Shown one piece after another: positions 14,369 through 22,154 of a stretch of 42,022 nt of DNA; the first letter of the stretch is position 1; each line of letters opens with the position of its first letter. The translations under genes and the position numbers were made by a program. Under the pieces are notes generated by a model that saw only the letters and a list, made by a program, of their open reading frames with translations, was not told the DNA's origin and made no database searches. The DNA is from Clostridia bacterium. GTDB lineage: Bacteria; Bacillota; Clostridia; Oscillospirales; Acutalibacteraceae. Where the stretch lies: contig JAGBXM010000006.1 of the NCBI GenBank assembly GCA_017629275.1, forward strand, positions 1-42,022, in the 5' to 3' direction.

Positions 14369-15754
14369 TCAATTATCCTGACGGCTGTAATAGTTCATAA
14401 AGTTGTCGTCCTGCGATTGCTTTTTAAAGTTGAATGCGGCGACGTCGTTGAAAATACAACCTGCAAAATAGCATTTGCTTAAATTTTCGATATGGTCGTT
14501 GATGTCGGTGACCTCGACAACGTCCTGACGGACGACCATAAACGAGGCGTCTACGTTGCCCGATACGATCTCGGCATCGACCGTGATACCGCAGGGCGGT
14601 GTGTCGATGATTACGTAGTCAAACATAGACTCAAATTGTTTCATAGCCTCAGAGAATCTTCTGCTTGTCAATTTTTCGGCCGACTGTGTGCAGAAGTTTA
14701 TATTATCGACAAGATAAAGTCCCGACTCGGTGTCATGCTTGATGAAGTTTTCCAACATACCGCCGTCGGTAAGATATTTGTGGAAATCCTGTTCTTCGGT
14801 GCGGTTGACATTGTCAAAGAAACGGCGGACCGACGGGTTTTTGAAGTCGCAGTCCAACAAAAGTGTTTTGTGACCGTTCTGTGCCAGAGCAAGAGCAAGG
14901 TTGACCGAAGCACTGGTCTTGCCTTCGTTTTCGGTAACACTGGTGATCATAAAGGTTTTGGTGCCTTTTGTACGCTTCAGACTTTCGGTCTTGACCGCCA
15001 TCTTTTTAAAACTGTTGGAGAATTCGAATCCTACCAACGGGTTGAGAATGCTCAAACGGCGCTTGGAGGCAGGAAGCTTAGGATTGATGCCCTTGACGTG
15101 GTAAACAACTCCGAACAGCTTGGCGTTAAGCTCGTCTTCAACGTCGGAGATATTCTTAACGGTATCTCTTAAATAAGAAACCAGAATCACAAGGGCGGTG
15201 ACGAAGGCCGCTGCCATAAATCCGCACAGTAAGCCGAGTGCGGTGGTCGAAATGGGGTTGGACGGACCTTTGGGCATCGTGGGATTGACAATGGTTCTGA
15301 TTATAACGTTATTGAAAACGTAGTCGGTAACCAAAGGATAGTTGTTGTAAACCGAAACCAACGTTTCATAGGCTTTTTCGGGGGTGGCGTCGGTGACCGA
15401 AATCGAAATCAGGTTGGTCTCGCCCAACTGATGTGCCGAAATGGTGCCGGTGATCTCACCGCCGATGTCACGCTCAACAACGTCGCAGACCGCCTGGCTG
15501 CCTAAAACGCCTTCGAGCGTTTCGGCAATAACGACCGTTCTTGCCAACGACAAAGCCGTTGCGTTGGTGGTATAACCGCTTAAGTTTATCGAAACGGTCA
15601 TGGTGCTGACGTAGCTGTGTTTATAAAGATAGGTGTAGTAACTGACACTTCCCACAAGACCGACAATGGCGGCAAGTACGATGACCCAAAGATTGATGAA
15701 GAGGTCACGGGCGATGGTATAAATATTTATGCGTTTAATATCAAACTTTTTCAT
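14369..15754 (-). CDS. second Wzz/BY-kinase fusion with atypical Walker A and no Tyr tail
   Basis: The 461-residue protein has the same plan as its downstream neighbour: membrane segments at about 22-40 and 172-195, an extracellular Wzz-type loop between them and a P-loop kinase-like domain. The Walker A sequence is TENEGKTS (274-281), keeping the lysine (K279) but with ENEGKT where PGEGKS is usual. Walker A' is LLLDCD (298-303) and Walker B is VIIDTPP (381-387). The tail has only two adjacent tyrosines (455-456). It may still bind ATP but may not be a strong autokinase, and could act as a co-polymerase or activating partner for the Tyr-rich protein. GGAGGG precedes the ATG at 15754. Only 14 bases separate it from the next kinase gene, so the two are surely co-transcribed. 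Confidence 0.85.
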   Translation of the reverse strand: MKKFDIKRINIYTIARDLFINLWVIVLAAIVGLVGSVSYYTYLYKHSYVSTMTVSINLSGYTTNATALSLARTVVIAETLEGVLGSQAVCDVVERDIGGEITGTISAHQLGETNLISISVTDATPEKAYETLVSVYNNYPLVTDYVFNNVIIRTIVNPTMPKGPSNPISTTALGLLCGFMAAAFVTALVILVSYLRDTVKNISDVEDELNAKLFGVVYHVKGINPKLPASKRRLSILNPLVGFEFSNSFKKMAVKTESLKRTKGTKTFMITSVTENEGKTSASVNLALALAQNGHKTLLLDCDFKNPSVRRFFDNVNRTEEQDFHKYLTDGGMLENFIKHDTESGLYLVDNINFCTQSAEKLTSRRFSEAMKQFESMFDYVIIDTPPCGITVDAEIVSGNVDASFMVVRQDVVEVTDINDHIENLSKCYFAGCIFNDVAAFNFKKQSQDDNFMNYYSRQDN

Positions 15755-15756
15755 AT

Positions 15757-16578
15757 TTAACCCTCCGTAACGACAACGACAAGTCGGGTCAGCGAGGCGA
15801 GTTCCTCGCCGTTATAGAGACGGTAGAATACGTCGTAGACGCCGGCCTTCGACATATCAACAGACGAATAGTCGATGGTAATATCGTCGGTAGTGTATGT
15901 GTTGGTTGTTTTGTTATAGATATCCTTAATGAGCGCGGCGTAGTCGATCGTGGAGCCGACGGGAACATAAGTGATATAGTTGTTCAGACGAATCTTGACG
16001 TTAAAGTAATCATTGTCGGTAACGATGGCGTTGATGGTCAGCGATGCACTGTCAGCCATACTGTTGGATATCTTGATATTGACGGGATAGGTGCCCTCAA
16101 CGTTGGTGAAGTCGGCAGATATCAGCTTCATATAGTTGCTGATATCACCGTCGATACAGTCGACCGCCGAAACGTAGTCGGCAAGATTATAGGTATATCC
16201 GCTGGGGAAGATGAAGTCGCTCTTCATTTCGATTCTCGGCGAATAGTAGTCGCTTAAAACAAGCTTGCGCTGAATTGAGCTGACGTTATTATCTTTATCG
16301 CAGACGGCAAAGGTGATGACCGTGGTTTTATCCTCGATGAAATATTTTTTGCGGATAACCTTAACGGATGCCGTCAGATCGCCGTCCTGCTTGTCGTGTG
16401 CGGTGACGTATTTGAGCAATTCCTCGTCGGTTGTTGCGACGGTGCCCGTGATGGTTGTTTTTTCGGTGCATTTTATGACGGGAGCGTCGTCTTTACCCAA
16501 AGAGGTAAGCCACAGCACCGTGCCGCCGACAAGGACGATAACGGCGAGTATTACCGTCAGAATTCTGATAAGTCTCAT
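15757..16578 (-). CDS. membrane-anchored protein with bacterial Ig-like repeats
   Basis: The 273-residue protein has one N-terminal membrane segment (about 5-28) and an outside part made of two to three repeated beta-sandwich units. Units share the pattern D-x-x-D-G-D-(I/L)-(S/T) (HDKQDGDLTASV, VDCIDGDISNYM) and V-x-G-x-Y-x-V, typical of DUF5011/HYR-type Ig-like folds. Such domains hold proteins at the cell surface or bind polysaccharide. No catalytic residues were seen. The ATG at 16578 follows AAAGGAG. It ends two bases before the kinase-fusion gene, so it belongs to the polysaccharide-control operon, possibly as an outer scaffold of the Wzz complex. Confidence 0.7.
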   Translation of the reverse strand: MRLIRILTVILAVIVLVGGTVLWLTSLGKDDAPVIKCTEKTTITGTVATTDEELLKYVTAHDKQDGDLTASVKVIRKKYFIEDKTTVITFAVCDKDNNVSSIQRKLVLSDYYSPRIEMKSDFIFPSGYTYNLADYVSAVDCIDGDISNYMKLISADFTNVEGTYPVNIKISNSMADSASLTINAIVTDNDYFNVKIRLNNYITYVPVGSTIDYAALIKDIYNKTTNTYTTDDITIDYSSVDMSKAGVYDVFYRLYNGEELASLTRLVVVVTEG

Positions 16579-16620
16579 TAGTCAATCTCCTTTAAAGAAC
16601 GGAAAAGTTTCAGCTTTAGA

Positions 16621-17355
16621 TTAAAGCATTTTACCTTTGACAATATTCAAAGGGTTGTTATACATCAGATCCTCCGCATAAGCAGGTGAGAAGTTGGAGG
16701 AAATAAAACTGTAAACCTCGGACAGGTCGGGTACGCGCTGATAGGTGCTGTGCGCGTCACTTGCGACCACTGCCGCCAGGTCATTTTCTATAAACGACAG
16801 AGCAACGTCCTGCGCAAGAGCACCGTTGTGACCTGCAAGGCTTGAGGAGTTCACCTGCAACACCGCACCCTTTTCGAGAAATTGAACGATGTCACGGGGA
16901 TTTCTCTGAATGAAGGAATATCTTTCGGGATGCGCGATGACCGGAGTGTACCCTGCGTTTATAAGTTTGTTGGTGACCTCCAGAGCGCGCTGTAAGTAAT
17001 CCGAAAAGCCGAATTCGATCAAAACGTAGCGTGTGCCGTTTATCGGAATGACCATATCATCCTCGACAACATCCTCCATATTGCTGACGCCGAACATTTC
17101 GGCACCCATATAAAGCTTGATGTCGGGAATCTCGTTTGCCACCGCATCGCGGAACACTTCAAACCGCTGAATCAACTCCTGCTTTTTCAAGCGGTGAGAA
17201 CGCATATCGCGTGTAAGGTAATGAGGTGTGAGGACAATACCGGTAGTGCCGTTGGAACGCGCAACCTTAAGCATTTCGATCGCTTCCTTAAAATTCTCGG
17301 CACCATCGTCGACACCGGGTAAAATATGAGTATGCAGGTCTACCGTAAAAATCAC
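16621..17355 (-). CDS. cpsB: CpsB/YwqE-type PHP tyrosine phosphatase
   Basis: The 244-residue protein is a metal-dependent protein-tyrosine phosphatase of the PHP fold. The N terminus has D-L-H-T-H-I-L-P-G-V-D-D-G (6-18), the signature of CpsB/CapC/YwqE enzymes. Other metal ligands are seen in LTPHY, GAEMF, IAHPERY and ASDAHS. It is expected to remove phosphate from the tyrosine tail of the BY-kinase downstream, cycling capsule or exopolysaccharide synthesis. The only possible start is GTG at 17355, with AGAGAGG directly adjacent; that spacing is unusually short, so translation may be weak or coupled to the upstream gene. It follows the sulfhydrylase gene by 26 bases with no terminator between. 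Confidence 0.88.
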   Translation of the reverse strand: MIFTVDLHTHILPGVDDGAENFKEAIEMLKVARSNGTTGIVLTPHYLTRDMRSHRLKKQELIQRFEVFRDAVANEIPDIKLYMGAEMFGVSNMEDVVEDDMVIPINGTRYVLIEFGFSDYLQRALEVTNKLINAGYTPVIAHPERYSFIQRNPRDIVQFLEKGAVLQVNSSSLAGHNGALAQDVALSFIENDLAAVVASDAHSTYQRVPDLSEVYSFISSNFSPAYAEDLMYNNPLNIVKGKML

Positions 17356-17381
17356 CCTCTCTAAGAAATTTTATTCAAAAA

Positions 17382-18656
17382 TCAGAAGCATTTATCAAGT
17401 GCCTGGGAAATGTCTTCGATAATATCGTCAACGTATTCTATACCGACCGACATTCTGATGAGGTCGGGGGTAACGCCGCATTCGATCAACTGCGAGTCGG
17501 ACAACTGACGGTGGGTGGTCGAAGCGGGGTGGAGAATGCAGGTTCTTGCGTCGGCTACGTGGATAACGGGTGCGGCCAGCTTGACGCTTTCCATAAACTT
17601 ACCTGCAGCTTCGCGGCCGCCCTTGATGCCGAACGAAATAACACCGCAGGTGCCGTCAGGCATATATTTCTTGGCCAATTCGTGGTACTTGTTGCTTTCA
17701 AGACCGGGGAAGTTGACCCACGAAATGCGCTCGTCTTTGGCCAAAAATTCGGCAACCTTCTGTGCGTTGGCGCAATGCTCACGCATTCTTAAGTGCAGAG
17801 TTTCAATACCGACGTTGAGCAAAAATGCATTCATCGGGGACATCATCATACCCATATCACGCATCATCTGTGCTCGAGCCTTGGCAATAAACGCGGCGGC
17901 GCCGAACTTTTCGGGATAAACGAGACCGTGATATGACTCATCGGGAGCGCAGAAGCTCTTGAAGCGGTCGGAAGCAGTCCAATCGAACTTGCCCGAGTCA
18001 ACAACACAACCGCCCAAAGCCATGGCATGTCCGTCGAGATATTTCGAGGTCGAATGGATAATGATGTCGGCACCCCATTCAAAGGGACGGCAGTTGACAG
18101 GTGAGGGGAAGGTGTTGTCGACAAATAACGGCATACCGTATTTGTGTGCGACGTCGGCCCATCTTTCGATATCAAGCACCGTCAAAGCGGGGTTGGCAAC
18201 GCTTTCACCGAAAAGCAGCTTGGTTTCGGGACGGATGGCCGCCTCAATCTCCTCGGTGGTGGCATCGGGCGAGATAAAGGTGGTCTCGATGCCCATTTTT
18301 CGGAGTGTAATGTTAAGCAGGTTAAAGGAACCGCCGTATATCGAGTTGGACGAAACGATGTGGTCACCTGCCGAGCAAACGGTCAGTATTGCGGCGGTGG
18401 TGGCACCTTGACCCGAAGAACAGAGCATTGCACCGACACCGCCCTCTAAAGCGGCAATCTTCTTCTCAACCGCCTCAACGGTCGGGTTGGAAAGTCGGGT
18501 GTAAAAGTGTCCCGATGCGTTAAAGTCGAACAAATCGCCCAAAGTTTTGGCATCTTCGTACTTGAAGGTGGTACTCTGGTATATCGGCAAAACTCTTGCT
18601 TCGCCGCTTTTGGGCTCGTAGCCCTCCTGAATACATTTTGTGTTGATGTGACTCAT
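17382..18656 (-). CDS. metY: O-acetylhomoserine aminocarboxypropyltransferase (sulfhydrylase)
   Basis: The 424-residue protein belongs to the Cys/Met-metabolism PLP-dependent family. The PLP lysine is in HSTSKYLDGH, and other family motifs are YTRLSNPTVEA, SSGQGATTAA, and VDNTFPSP. Length and the N-terminal AEARVLPIYQSTTFKY-like stretch fit MetY, which makes homocysteine from O-acetylhomoserine and sulfide. A cystathionine gamma-synthase role is a less likely alternative because the protein is about 40 residues longer than that group. The ATG at 18656 follows GAAAGGAGCAAC. It lies between the TrkA pair and the capsule phosphatase, an odd position that may only reflect shared transcription. 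No SAM or T-box element was seen in the 39-base gap upstream. Confidence 0.9.
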   Translation of the reverse strand: MSHINTKCIQEGYEPKSGEARVLPIYQSTTFKYEDAKTLGDLFDFNASGHFYTRLSNPTVEAVEKKIAALEGGVGAMLCSSGQGATTAAILTVCSAGDHIVSSNSIYGGSFNLLNITLRKMGIETTFISPDATTEEIEAAIRPETKLLFGESVANPALTVLDIERWADVAHKYGMPLFVDNTFPSPVNCRPFEWGADIIIHSTSKYLDGHAMALGGCVVDSGKFDWTASDRFKSFCAPDESYHGLVYPEKFGAAAFIAKARAQMMRDMGMMMSPMNAFLLNVGIETLHLRMREHCANAQKVAEFLAKDERISWVNFPGLESNKYHELAKKYMPDGTCGVISFGIKGGREAAGKFMESVKLAAPVIHVADARTCILHPASTTHRQLSDSQLIECGVTPDLIRMSVGIEYVDDIIEDISQALDKCF

Positions 18657-18695
18657 AAATGTTGCTCCTTTCGGGAAATCCTCCCGCATACAAAA

Positions 18696-19349
18696 TTACA
18701 TAAACAGTTTTTTGAGGGCCCTTCTTGCCGAACCCTTGGCCGTGATGGCGGTGATGTGGTCGCCTGCACCGATAACGGTGTCGCCGCGGGGGATTATCAG
18801 TTGGTCGTGTGACACCACCGCGATGATGATGCAGTCGCGCGGCAGGGTCAGTTGAGCCAACGTCAGGCCCTCTTGGTTAAAATCGGGTCGGGCAATGAGG
18901 TCGATAATACCGGCTTCACCCTTGTTCAGGGTGGCGAGCAGACGGACCTCGGTGTCAACCTCCATTTCAATGAGGTTGGTTATTATCTGGGTACTGCTGA
19001 CGGCAATGTCAATGCCTAAAAGTTGCATTGCTTCGACGTTTTTGGGGTCGTTGGCACGGCATATAACGCGGTCGACCTGAAATTTGCTTTTGGCTATCTG
19101 TCCTGCGACGATGTTGTCCTCGTCCGAACCCGAAACGGCGATAAAGGCATCGGCGTTTACCGTACCTGCTTCGAGCAGGGCCTCGACCGTCGTTCCGTCA
19201 TTGCAAATAACGCTGATGTCAAGCTCGGTCGATATTTTTTTGGCGGTTTCGGCATCCTCTTCGATAAGGGTTATCTCAATGCCGCTTTCGAGCAAACTTT
19301 TGGCGACGTAGTAACCGACCTTGCCGCCACCCATTATTACGACCTTCAT
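18696..19349 (-). CDS. TrkA/KtrA-type potassium-channel regulatory subunit (RCK)
   Basis: The 217-residue protein has a TrkA-N Rossmann domain with the NAD/ATP motif GGGKVG (about 7-12) and acidic E at the end of the second strand, followed by a TrkA-C domain (about 140-217). Such single-module subunits form octameric rings under a Ktr/Trk potassium channel and respond to ATP/ADP and c-di-AMP. No membrane subunit is beside it. It may serve the TrkH at 37258-38712 or a channel elsewhere. The start is ATG at 19349 with GAGAGG upstream; a TTG further left is less likely. It is 11 bases from the related gene upstream, indicating one operon. Confidence 0.88.
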   Translation of the reverse strand: MKVVIMGGGKVGYYVAKSLLESGIEITLIEEDAETAKKISTELDISVICNDGTTVEALLEAGTVNADAFIAVSGSDEDNIVAGQIAKSKFQVDRVICRANDPKNVEAMQLLGIDIAVSSTQIITNLIEMEVDTEVRLLATLNKGEAGIIDLIARPDFNQEGLTLAQLTLPRDCIIIAVVSHDQLIIPRGDTVIGAGDHITAITAKGSARRALKKLFM

Positions 19350-19360
19350 TTTAAAACCTC

Positions 19361-19978
19361 TCAATCTGCAAGGCTGGTGAAAACGACCTTTTCACCCGAC
19401 ATAATGATGCGTGAACGGTCGTATGCGAGTTCGATCTCGCCGTCGGCATCTATGACGGCATAGACAAGCTCACCCTTAAAAAGCGGAATATCGCAGACCA
19501 TCTTGCCTGTCCAACTACTGTCCTCACGGGTGACGAAACGCGCCTTTCGGTTGCCGAACTCAACCAGCTCGTCAAAGGCTTCGCCCGTTACGGTGTTGAA
19601 AATGGTTGCGCTTTCAATGTTGGTGGGACAGACGGTTTTCAGTCCCAATTCCTGATAAAAGTTTTCGCGTACCGAGTCGACAATACGTGCGACGACGTTT
19701 GAGACCCCGAATTTCCGCTTTGCGAGCTGTGCGACAACAATGTTGAAGTTGTCGTCCTCGGTGACGGCCACCAAAGCGTCGCTCTCAAAGATACCGGCCT
19801 TTTCCAGAACCGAAATATCCATCGCGACACCTTCGACGGTGATACCGTTATATGCTTTCGGAAGGTTGCTGAAGGCGTTGTGATCGTTGTCAATAACGGC
19901 CACCTGATGCCCCGCGACATACAGATCGGTTGCGAGGATAACACCTACTTTGGTGCATCCGACAATGATTACGTTCAT
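19361..19978 (-). CDS. second TrkA/KtrA-like regulatory subunit
   Basis: The 205-residue protein is a TrkA-N domain plus a short TrkA-C-like end. Its nucleotide motif reads GCTKVG in place of the usual GxGxxG, although I-I-V and the acidic residue of the second strand (VIDND) are kept. It may therefore bind nucleotide differently from its partner. It is the first gene after a good promoter at 20034-20062 and is followed 11 bases later by the other TrkA gene. The two may form a hetero-oligomer. GGGAGGAACT precedes the ATG at 19978. Confidence 0.82.
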   Translation of the reverse strand: MNVIIVGCTKVGVILATDLYVAGHQVAVIDNDHNAFSNLPKAYNGITVEGVAMDISVLEKAGIFESDALVAVTEDDNFNIVVAQLAKRKFGVSNVVARIVDSVRENFYQELGLKTVCPTNIESATIFNTVTGEAFDELVEFGNRKARFVTREDSSWTGKMVCDIPLFKGELVYAVIDADGEIELAYDRSRIIMSGEKVVFTSLAD

Positions 19979-20033
19979 AGCAGTTCCTCCCTTAATAATA
20001 TAAATTTATATATATTTATAAACATACCACTTT

Positions 20034-20062
20034 ATTGTACCACCGAAGCGATATTTTTGCAA
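20034..20062 (-). promoter_or_regulatory. promoter of the TrkA pair
   Basis: On the minus strand TTGCAA (20057-20062) and TACAAT (20034-20039) are separated by 17 bases. Transcription would begin near 20027, with an A/T-rich leader before the ribosome binding site. No terminator was seen before the kinase genes, so this promoter may also feed metY and cpsB. Confidence 0.6.
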
Positions 20063-20073
20063 GTGCAAAAGGA

Positions 20074-20120
20074 CAGAAAAGCCCCCAAAAGCCGAAGTTT
20101 TTTCGACCTTTGGGGGGTTA
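20074..20120 (-). terminator. terminator of the YitT/small-protein operon
   Basis: On the minus strand the run complementary to 20110-20118 (CCCCCCAAA) pairs with that of 20082-20089 (TTTGGGGG), with an inner GTCGAA/TTCGGC-type stem. A CTTTTCTG tail follows. It sits between the small-protein stop at 20132 and the TrkA promoter. Confidence 0.65.
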
Positions 20121-20131
20121 AGCTTTAAAAA

Positions 20132-20305
20132 TCACTCGATTACCGTATATTGAAACATTTCGCAGTGTAGTTTAGTGCCAATTCCGATGTCGGGAGGGAG
20201 CAGAGCCATCGCTATAAATAAATCCTCGTCACATTGCTCCGAGAGGTCGTGTAAATAGGCGTATTCGCCCTCAATCTTTGAAACGATATAGTCTTTCGGT
20301 TCCAT
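20132..20305 (-). CDS. small DUF3006-like protein
   Basis: This 57-residue frame is too short for many gene finders but has GAAAGGAAAG six bases before its ATG at 20305. The protein begins MEPKDYIVSKIEGEYAYL and continues to LLPPDIGIGTKL, matching the short pattern of DUF3006-like proteins (an R/K-I-E-G motif, a later L-L-P and a G-x-x-L end). Function is unknown. Its ribosome binding site lies in the 12 bases after the YitT stop (20318), so the genes are co-transcribed, and a terminator follows directly. The protein is acidic with two cysteines and no signal peptide. Confidence 0.7.
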   Translation of the reverse strand: MEPKDYIVSKIEGEYAYLHDLSEQCDEDLFIAMALLPPDIGIGTKLHCEMFQYTVIE

Positions 20306-20317
20306 ATTTCTTTCCTT

Positions 20318-21157
20318 TCAGACACTTCTGAAGCCGCGGCCGATTATCTCACTGCTGGTGGTGATAACGGTAAAGGCTTTGGGGTCAATCTCTCGTATTT
20401 TTTCGCGCAGTTTTATGGCCTCGGCACGCTTGCACACGGTGTGTATCATGGTTTTTTCTTCGTGGGTGTATTCACCGATAGCCTTGCTGGTTGTAACTCC
20501 GTGGTGCAGACCGTTGATGATATACTGTGAGATTTCCTCGGGCCTGGTGGTTATCACGATAAAATATTTGCAGGTGTTGAAGCTTTCGATAACGCTGTCG
20601 ACCAAAAAAGCCTTGGCAAACAGACCGAGCAACGAAAACAGACCCGCCGTGACGTCGAATACGAAAAATGCGCTGGCCGCCACCACAAAATCGACGCACA
20701 AAAGCGCCTTGCCGACGTCGATTCCCGAATATTGTTTCAAGATGAGCGCAACGATATCGGTACCGCCTGACGAGGCGCCCGAATTAAATATCATGGCTGA
20801 GCCGACGGAGGTAAGCAGCATAGCATAGACCAATTCCAAAAGCGGCTGGTTGGATAACGGCGATTTTAACGGCACAAAATATTCGAAAAGGTATATGAGC
20901 GCCGAGTACATCATACTGCAGTACACCGTTTTAAACCCCGTTTTGCGACCGAAAACGGCAAAACCGACCACCAAAAGAGCGATGTTGAGAACCCAGATCC
21001 AAATACCCGATGAAATCGGGGTCAAAGCACCCAAAATGGTGCCGACACCGGTGACACCGCCGGTGGAAAAGCCGTTCGGAATTTTGAAAAAATAGACGCC
21101 GACCGACAAAAGTACTATACCAAAGTGCATAAATAAAATTCGCTTTGCTTTTTTCAT
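20318..21157 (-). CDS. YitT family membrane protein with DUF2179 domain
   Basis: The 279-residue protein has five to six hydrophobic segments (about 8-28, 50-68, 78-95, 108-125, 150-190) with the conserved G-S-S-G-G-T-D-I-V-A-type turn (ASSGGTDIVALIL), then a C-terminal soluble DUF2179 domain (from about 200) with FIVITTRPEEIS and the KEKTMIHTVCKR-like segment. YitT proteins are common in Bacillota; the transported or sensed substrate is not known. The ATG at 21157 was chosen because GGAG lies just upstream; a longer frame would start inside the promoter. It leads an operon with the DUF3006-like gene. Confidence 0.88.
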   Translation of the reverse strand: MKKAKRILFMHFGIVLLSVGVYFFKIPNGFSTGGVTGVGTILGALTPISSGIWIWVLNIALLVVGFAVFGRKTGFKTVYCSMMYSALIYLFEYFVPLKSPLSNQPLLELVYAMLLTSVGSAMIFNSGASSGGTDIVALILKQYSGIDVGKALLCVDFVVAASAFFVFDVTAGLFSLLGLFAKAFLVDSVIESFNTCKYFIVITTRPEEISQYIINGLHHGVTTSKAIGEYTHEEKTMIHTVCKRAEAIKLREKIREIDPKAFTVITTSSEIIGRGFRSV

Positions 21158-21194
21158 TTGCCCATCTCCGATACACGAAAATTCGACCTTAAAC

Positions 21195-21223
21195 ATTATA
21201 TATCGGTTAATTTTATTTTGCAA
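21195..21223 (-). promoter_or_regulatory. promoter of the YitT operon
   Basis: On the minus strand TTGCAA (21218-21223) and TATAAT (21195-21200) are separated by 17 bases. Transcription would start near 21188, giving a leader of about 30 bases before the ATG at 21157. Confidence 0.65.
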
Positions 21224-21339
21224 CCGCAAAAGTTAAATTTAAAAAGTTTGATATTTTGTTAATAAATTTAGCAGAAAAACTAATATTTTAAAGTTTGTGC
21301 CGCAAAAAAAGTCCCCAAAACTTTAAAATATAATATATC

Positions 21340-21369
21340 TTGACAAGCGTCGGCAGGAGTTGTTACAAT
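21340..21369 (+). promoter_or_regulatory. promoter of the TraX/glycosyltransferase operon
   Basis: TTGACA (21340-21345) and TACAAT (21364-21369) are 18 bases apart; the -35 box is perfect. Transcription would start near 21376, about 50 bases before the start codon at 21427. Confidence 0.65.
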
Positions 21370-21426
21370 ATCAGCATAAGGTTCGGACTATTCGTGCGAC
21401 TTTAATTGTTTTTAGGCGGTGAGACG

Positions 21427-22143
21427 GTGACCTCAAACAAACTCAAAATCATTGCGTGTATCACGATGCTTATCGACCATATCGGTTATATACTTTTGCC
21501 CGAGGTCGCATTTTTGCGGTATATCGGCCGAATTGCCATGCCGTTGTTCGCCTTTATGATCGCCGAAGGTTGCCGCCACACCAAAAACCGTGTTCGGTAC
21601 TTTTTGCAGGTGTTTATACTTGCCGTGCTTTGCCAGGCGTTTTATTTTGGCGAACAGTTGATTTCGGGAACCTTTGACAGTATATACTTGAATATTTTGT
21701 TCACCTTTTCGTTGGCCATTGCCTTGTGCTTTGCGGTGGAGGATCTTAAAGCCGCCGTCAAGAATAAGAACTCGGACCGTGTGAATGGCGTTTTAAAATT
21801 GGTCGGCGCGGCGGCCGCGGTACTGCTTTTTACGGTAGTGGGTGAGCGGTTTTTACCGATTCCGTATTATATTGACTACGGACTTATGGGCGTTTTGTTG
21901 CCGGTTGGCGCCGTGTTGTTTGACAACAAATGGGCCCAAAAAATCTGTTTTGCGGTTTTTCTTTTGGTATACTGTTTGGTGGGCTTCAAAGAGCTGCCTT
22001 ATATATGGTATTCCTGCCTGTCGTTGATATTTATCTTCGCTTATAACGGTCAACGCGGCCAAAAAGGATTAAAATATTTATTCTATGTTTTTTACCCGTT
22101 GCACCTTGCCGTTTTATACGGAATATCGGTGCTTGCGGGGTGA
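21427..22143 (+). CDS. TraX-like membrane acyltransferase family protein
   Basis: The 238-residue protein has about seven hydrophobic segments and begins LKIIACITMLIDHIGYILLP, the start typical of the TraX family, with IGRIAMPLFAFMIAEG (35-50) as a second family motif. TraX of F plasmid acetylates pilin; chromosomal homologues in Clostridia have unknown targets and no pilin or transfer gene is nearby. The GTG at 21427 was chosen because the family N terminus begins there; an upstream TTG at 21406 has no good ribosome binding site. Its TGA overlaps the ribosome binding site of the glycosyltransferase gene downstream. Modification of a surface glycan or protein is a reasonable guess. Confidence 0.82.
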   Translation: MTSNKLKIIACITMLIDHIGYILLPEVAFLRYIGRIAMPLFAFMIAEGCRHTKNRVRYFLQVFILAVLCQAFYFGEQLISGTFDSIYLNILFTFSLAIALCFAVEDLKAAVKNKNSDRVNGVLKLVGAAAAVLLFTVVGERFLPIPYYIDYGLMGVLLPVGAVLFDNKWAQKICFAVFLLVYCLVGFKELPYIWYSCLSLIFIFAYNGQRGQKGLKYLFYVFYPLHLAVLYGISVLAG

Positions 22144-22154
22144 GGAGAGGTAAA

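Noticed and set aside
21427..22143. Evidence of a conjugative element from the TraX-like gene
   Set aside because: TraX homologues are common on clostridial chromosomes, and no relaxase, coupling protein or type IV secretion gene is present.
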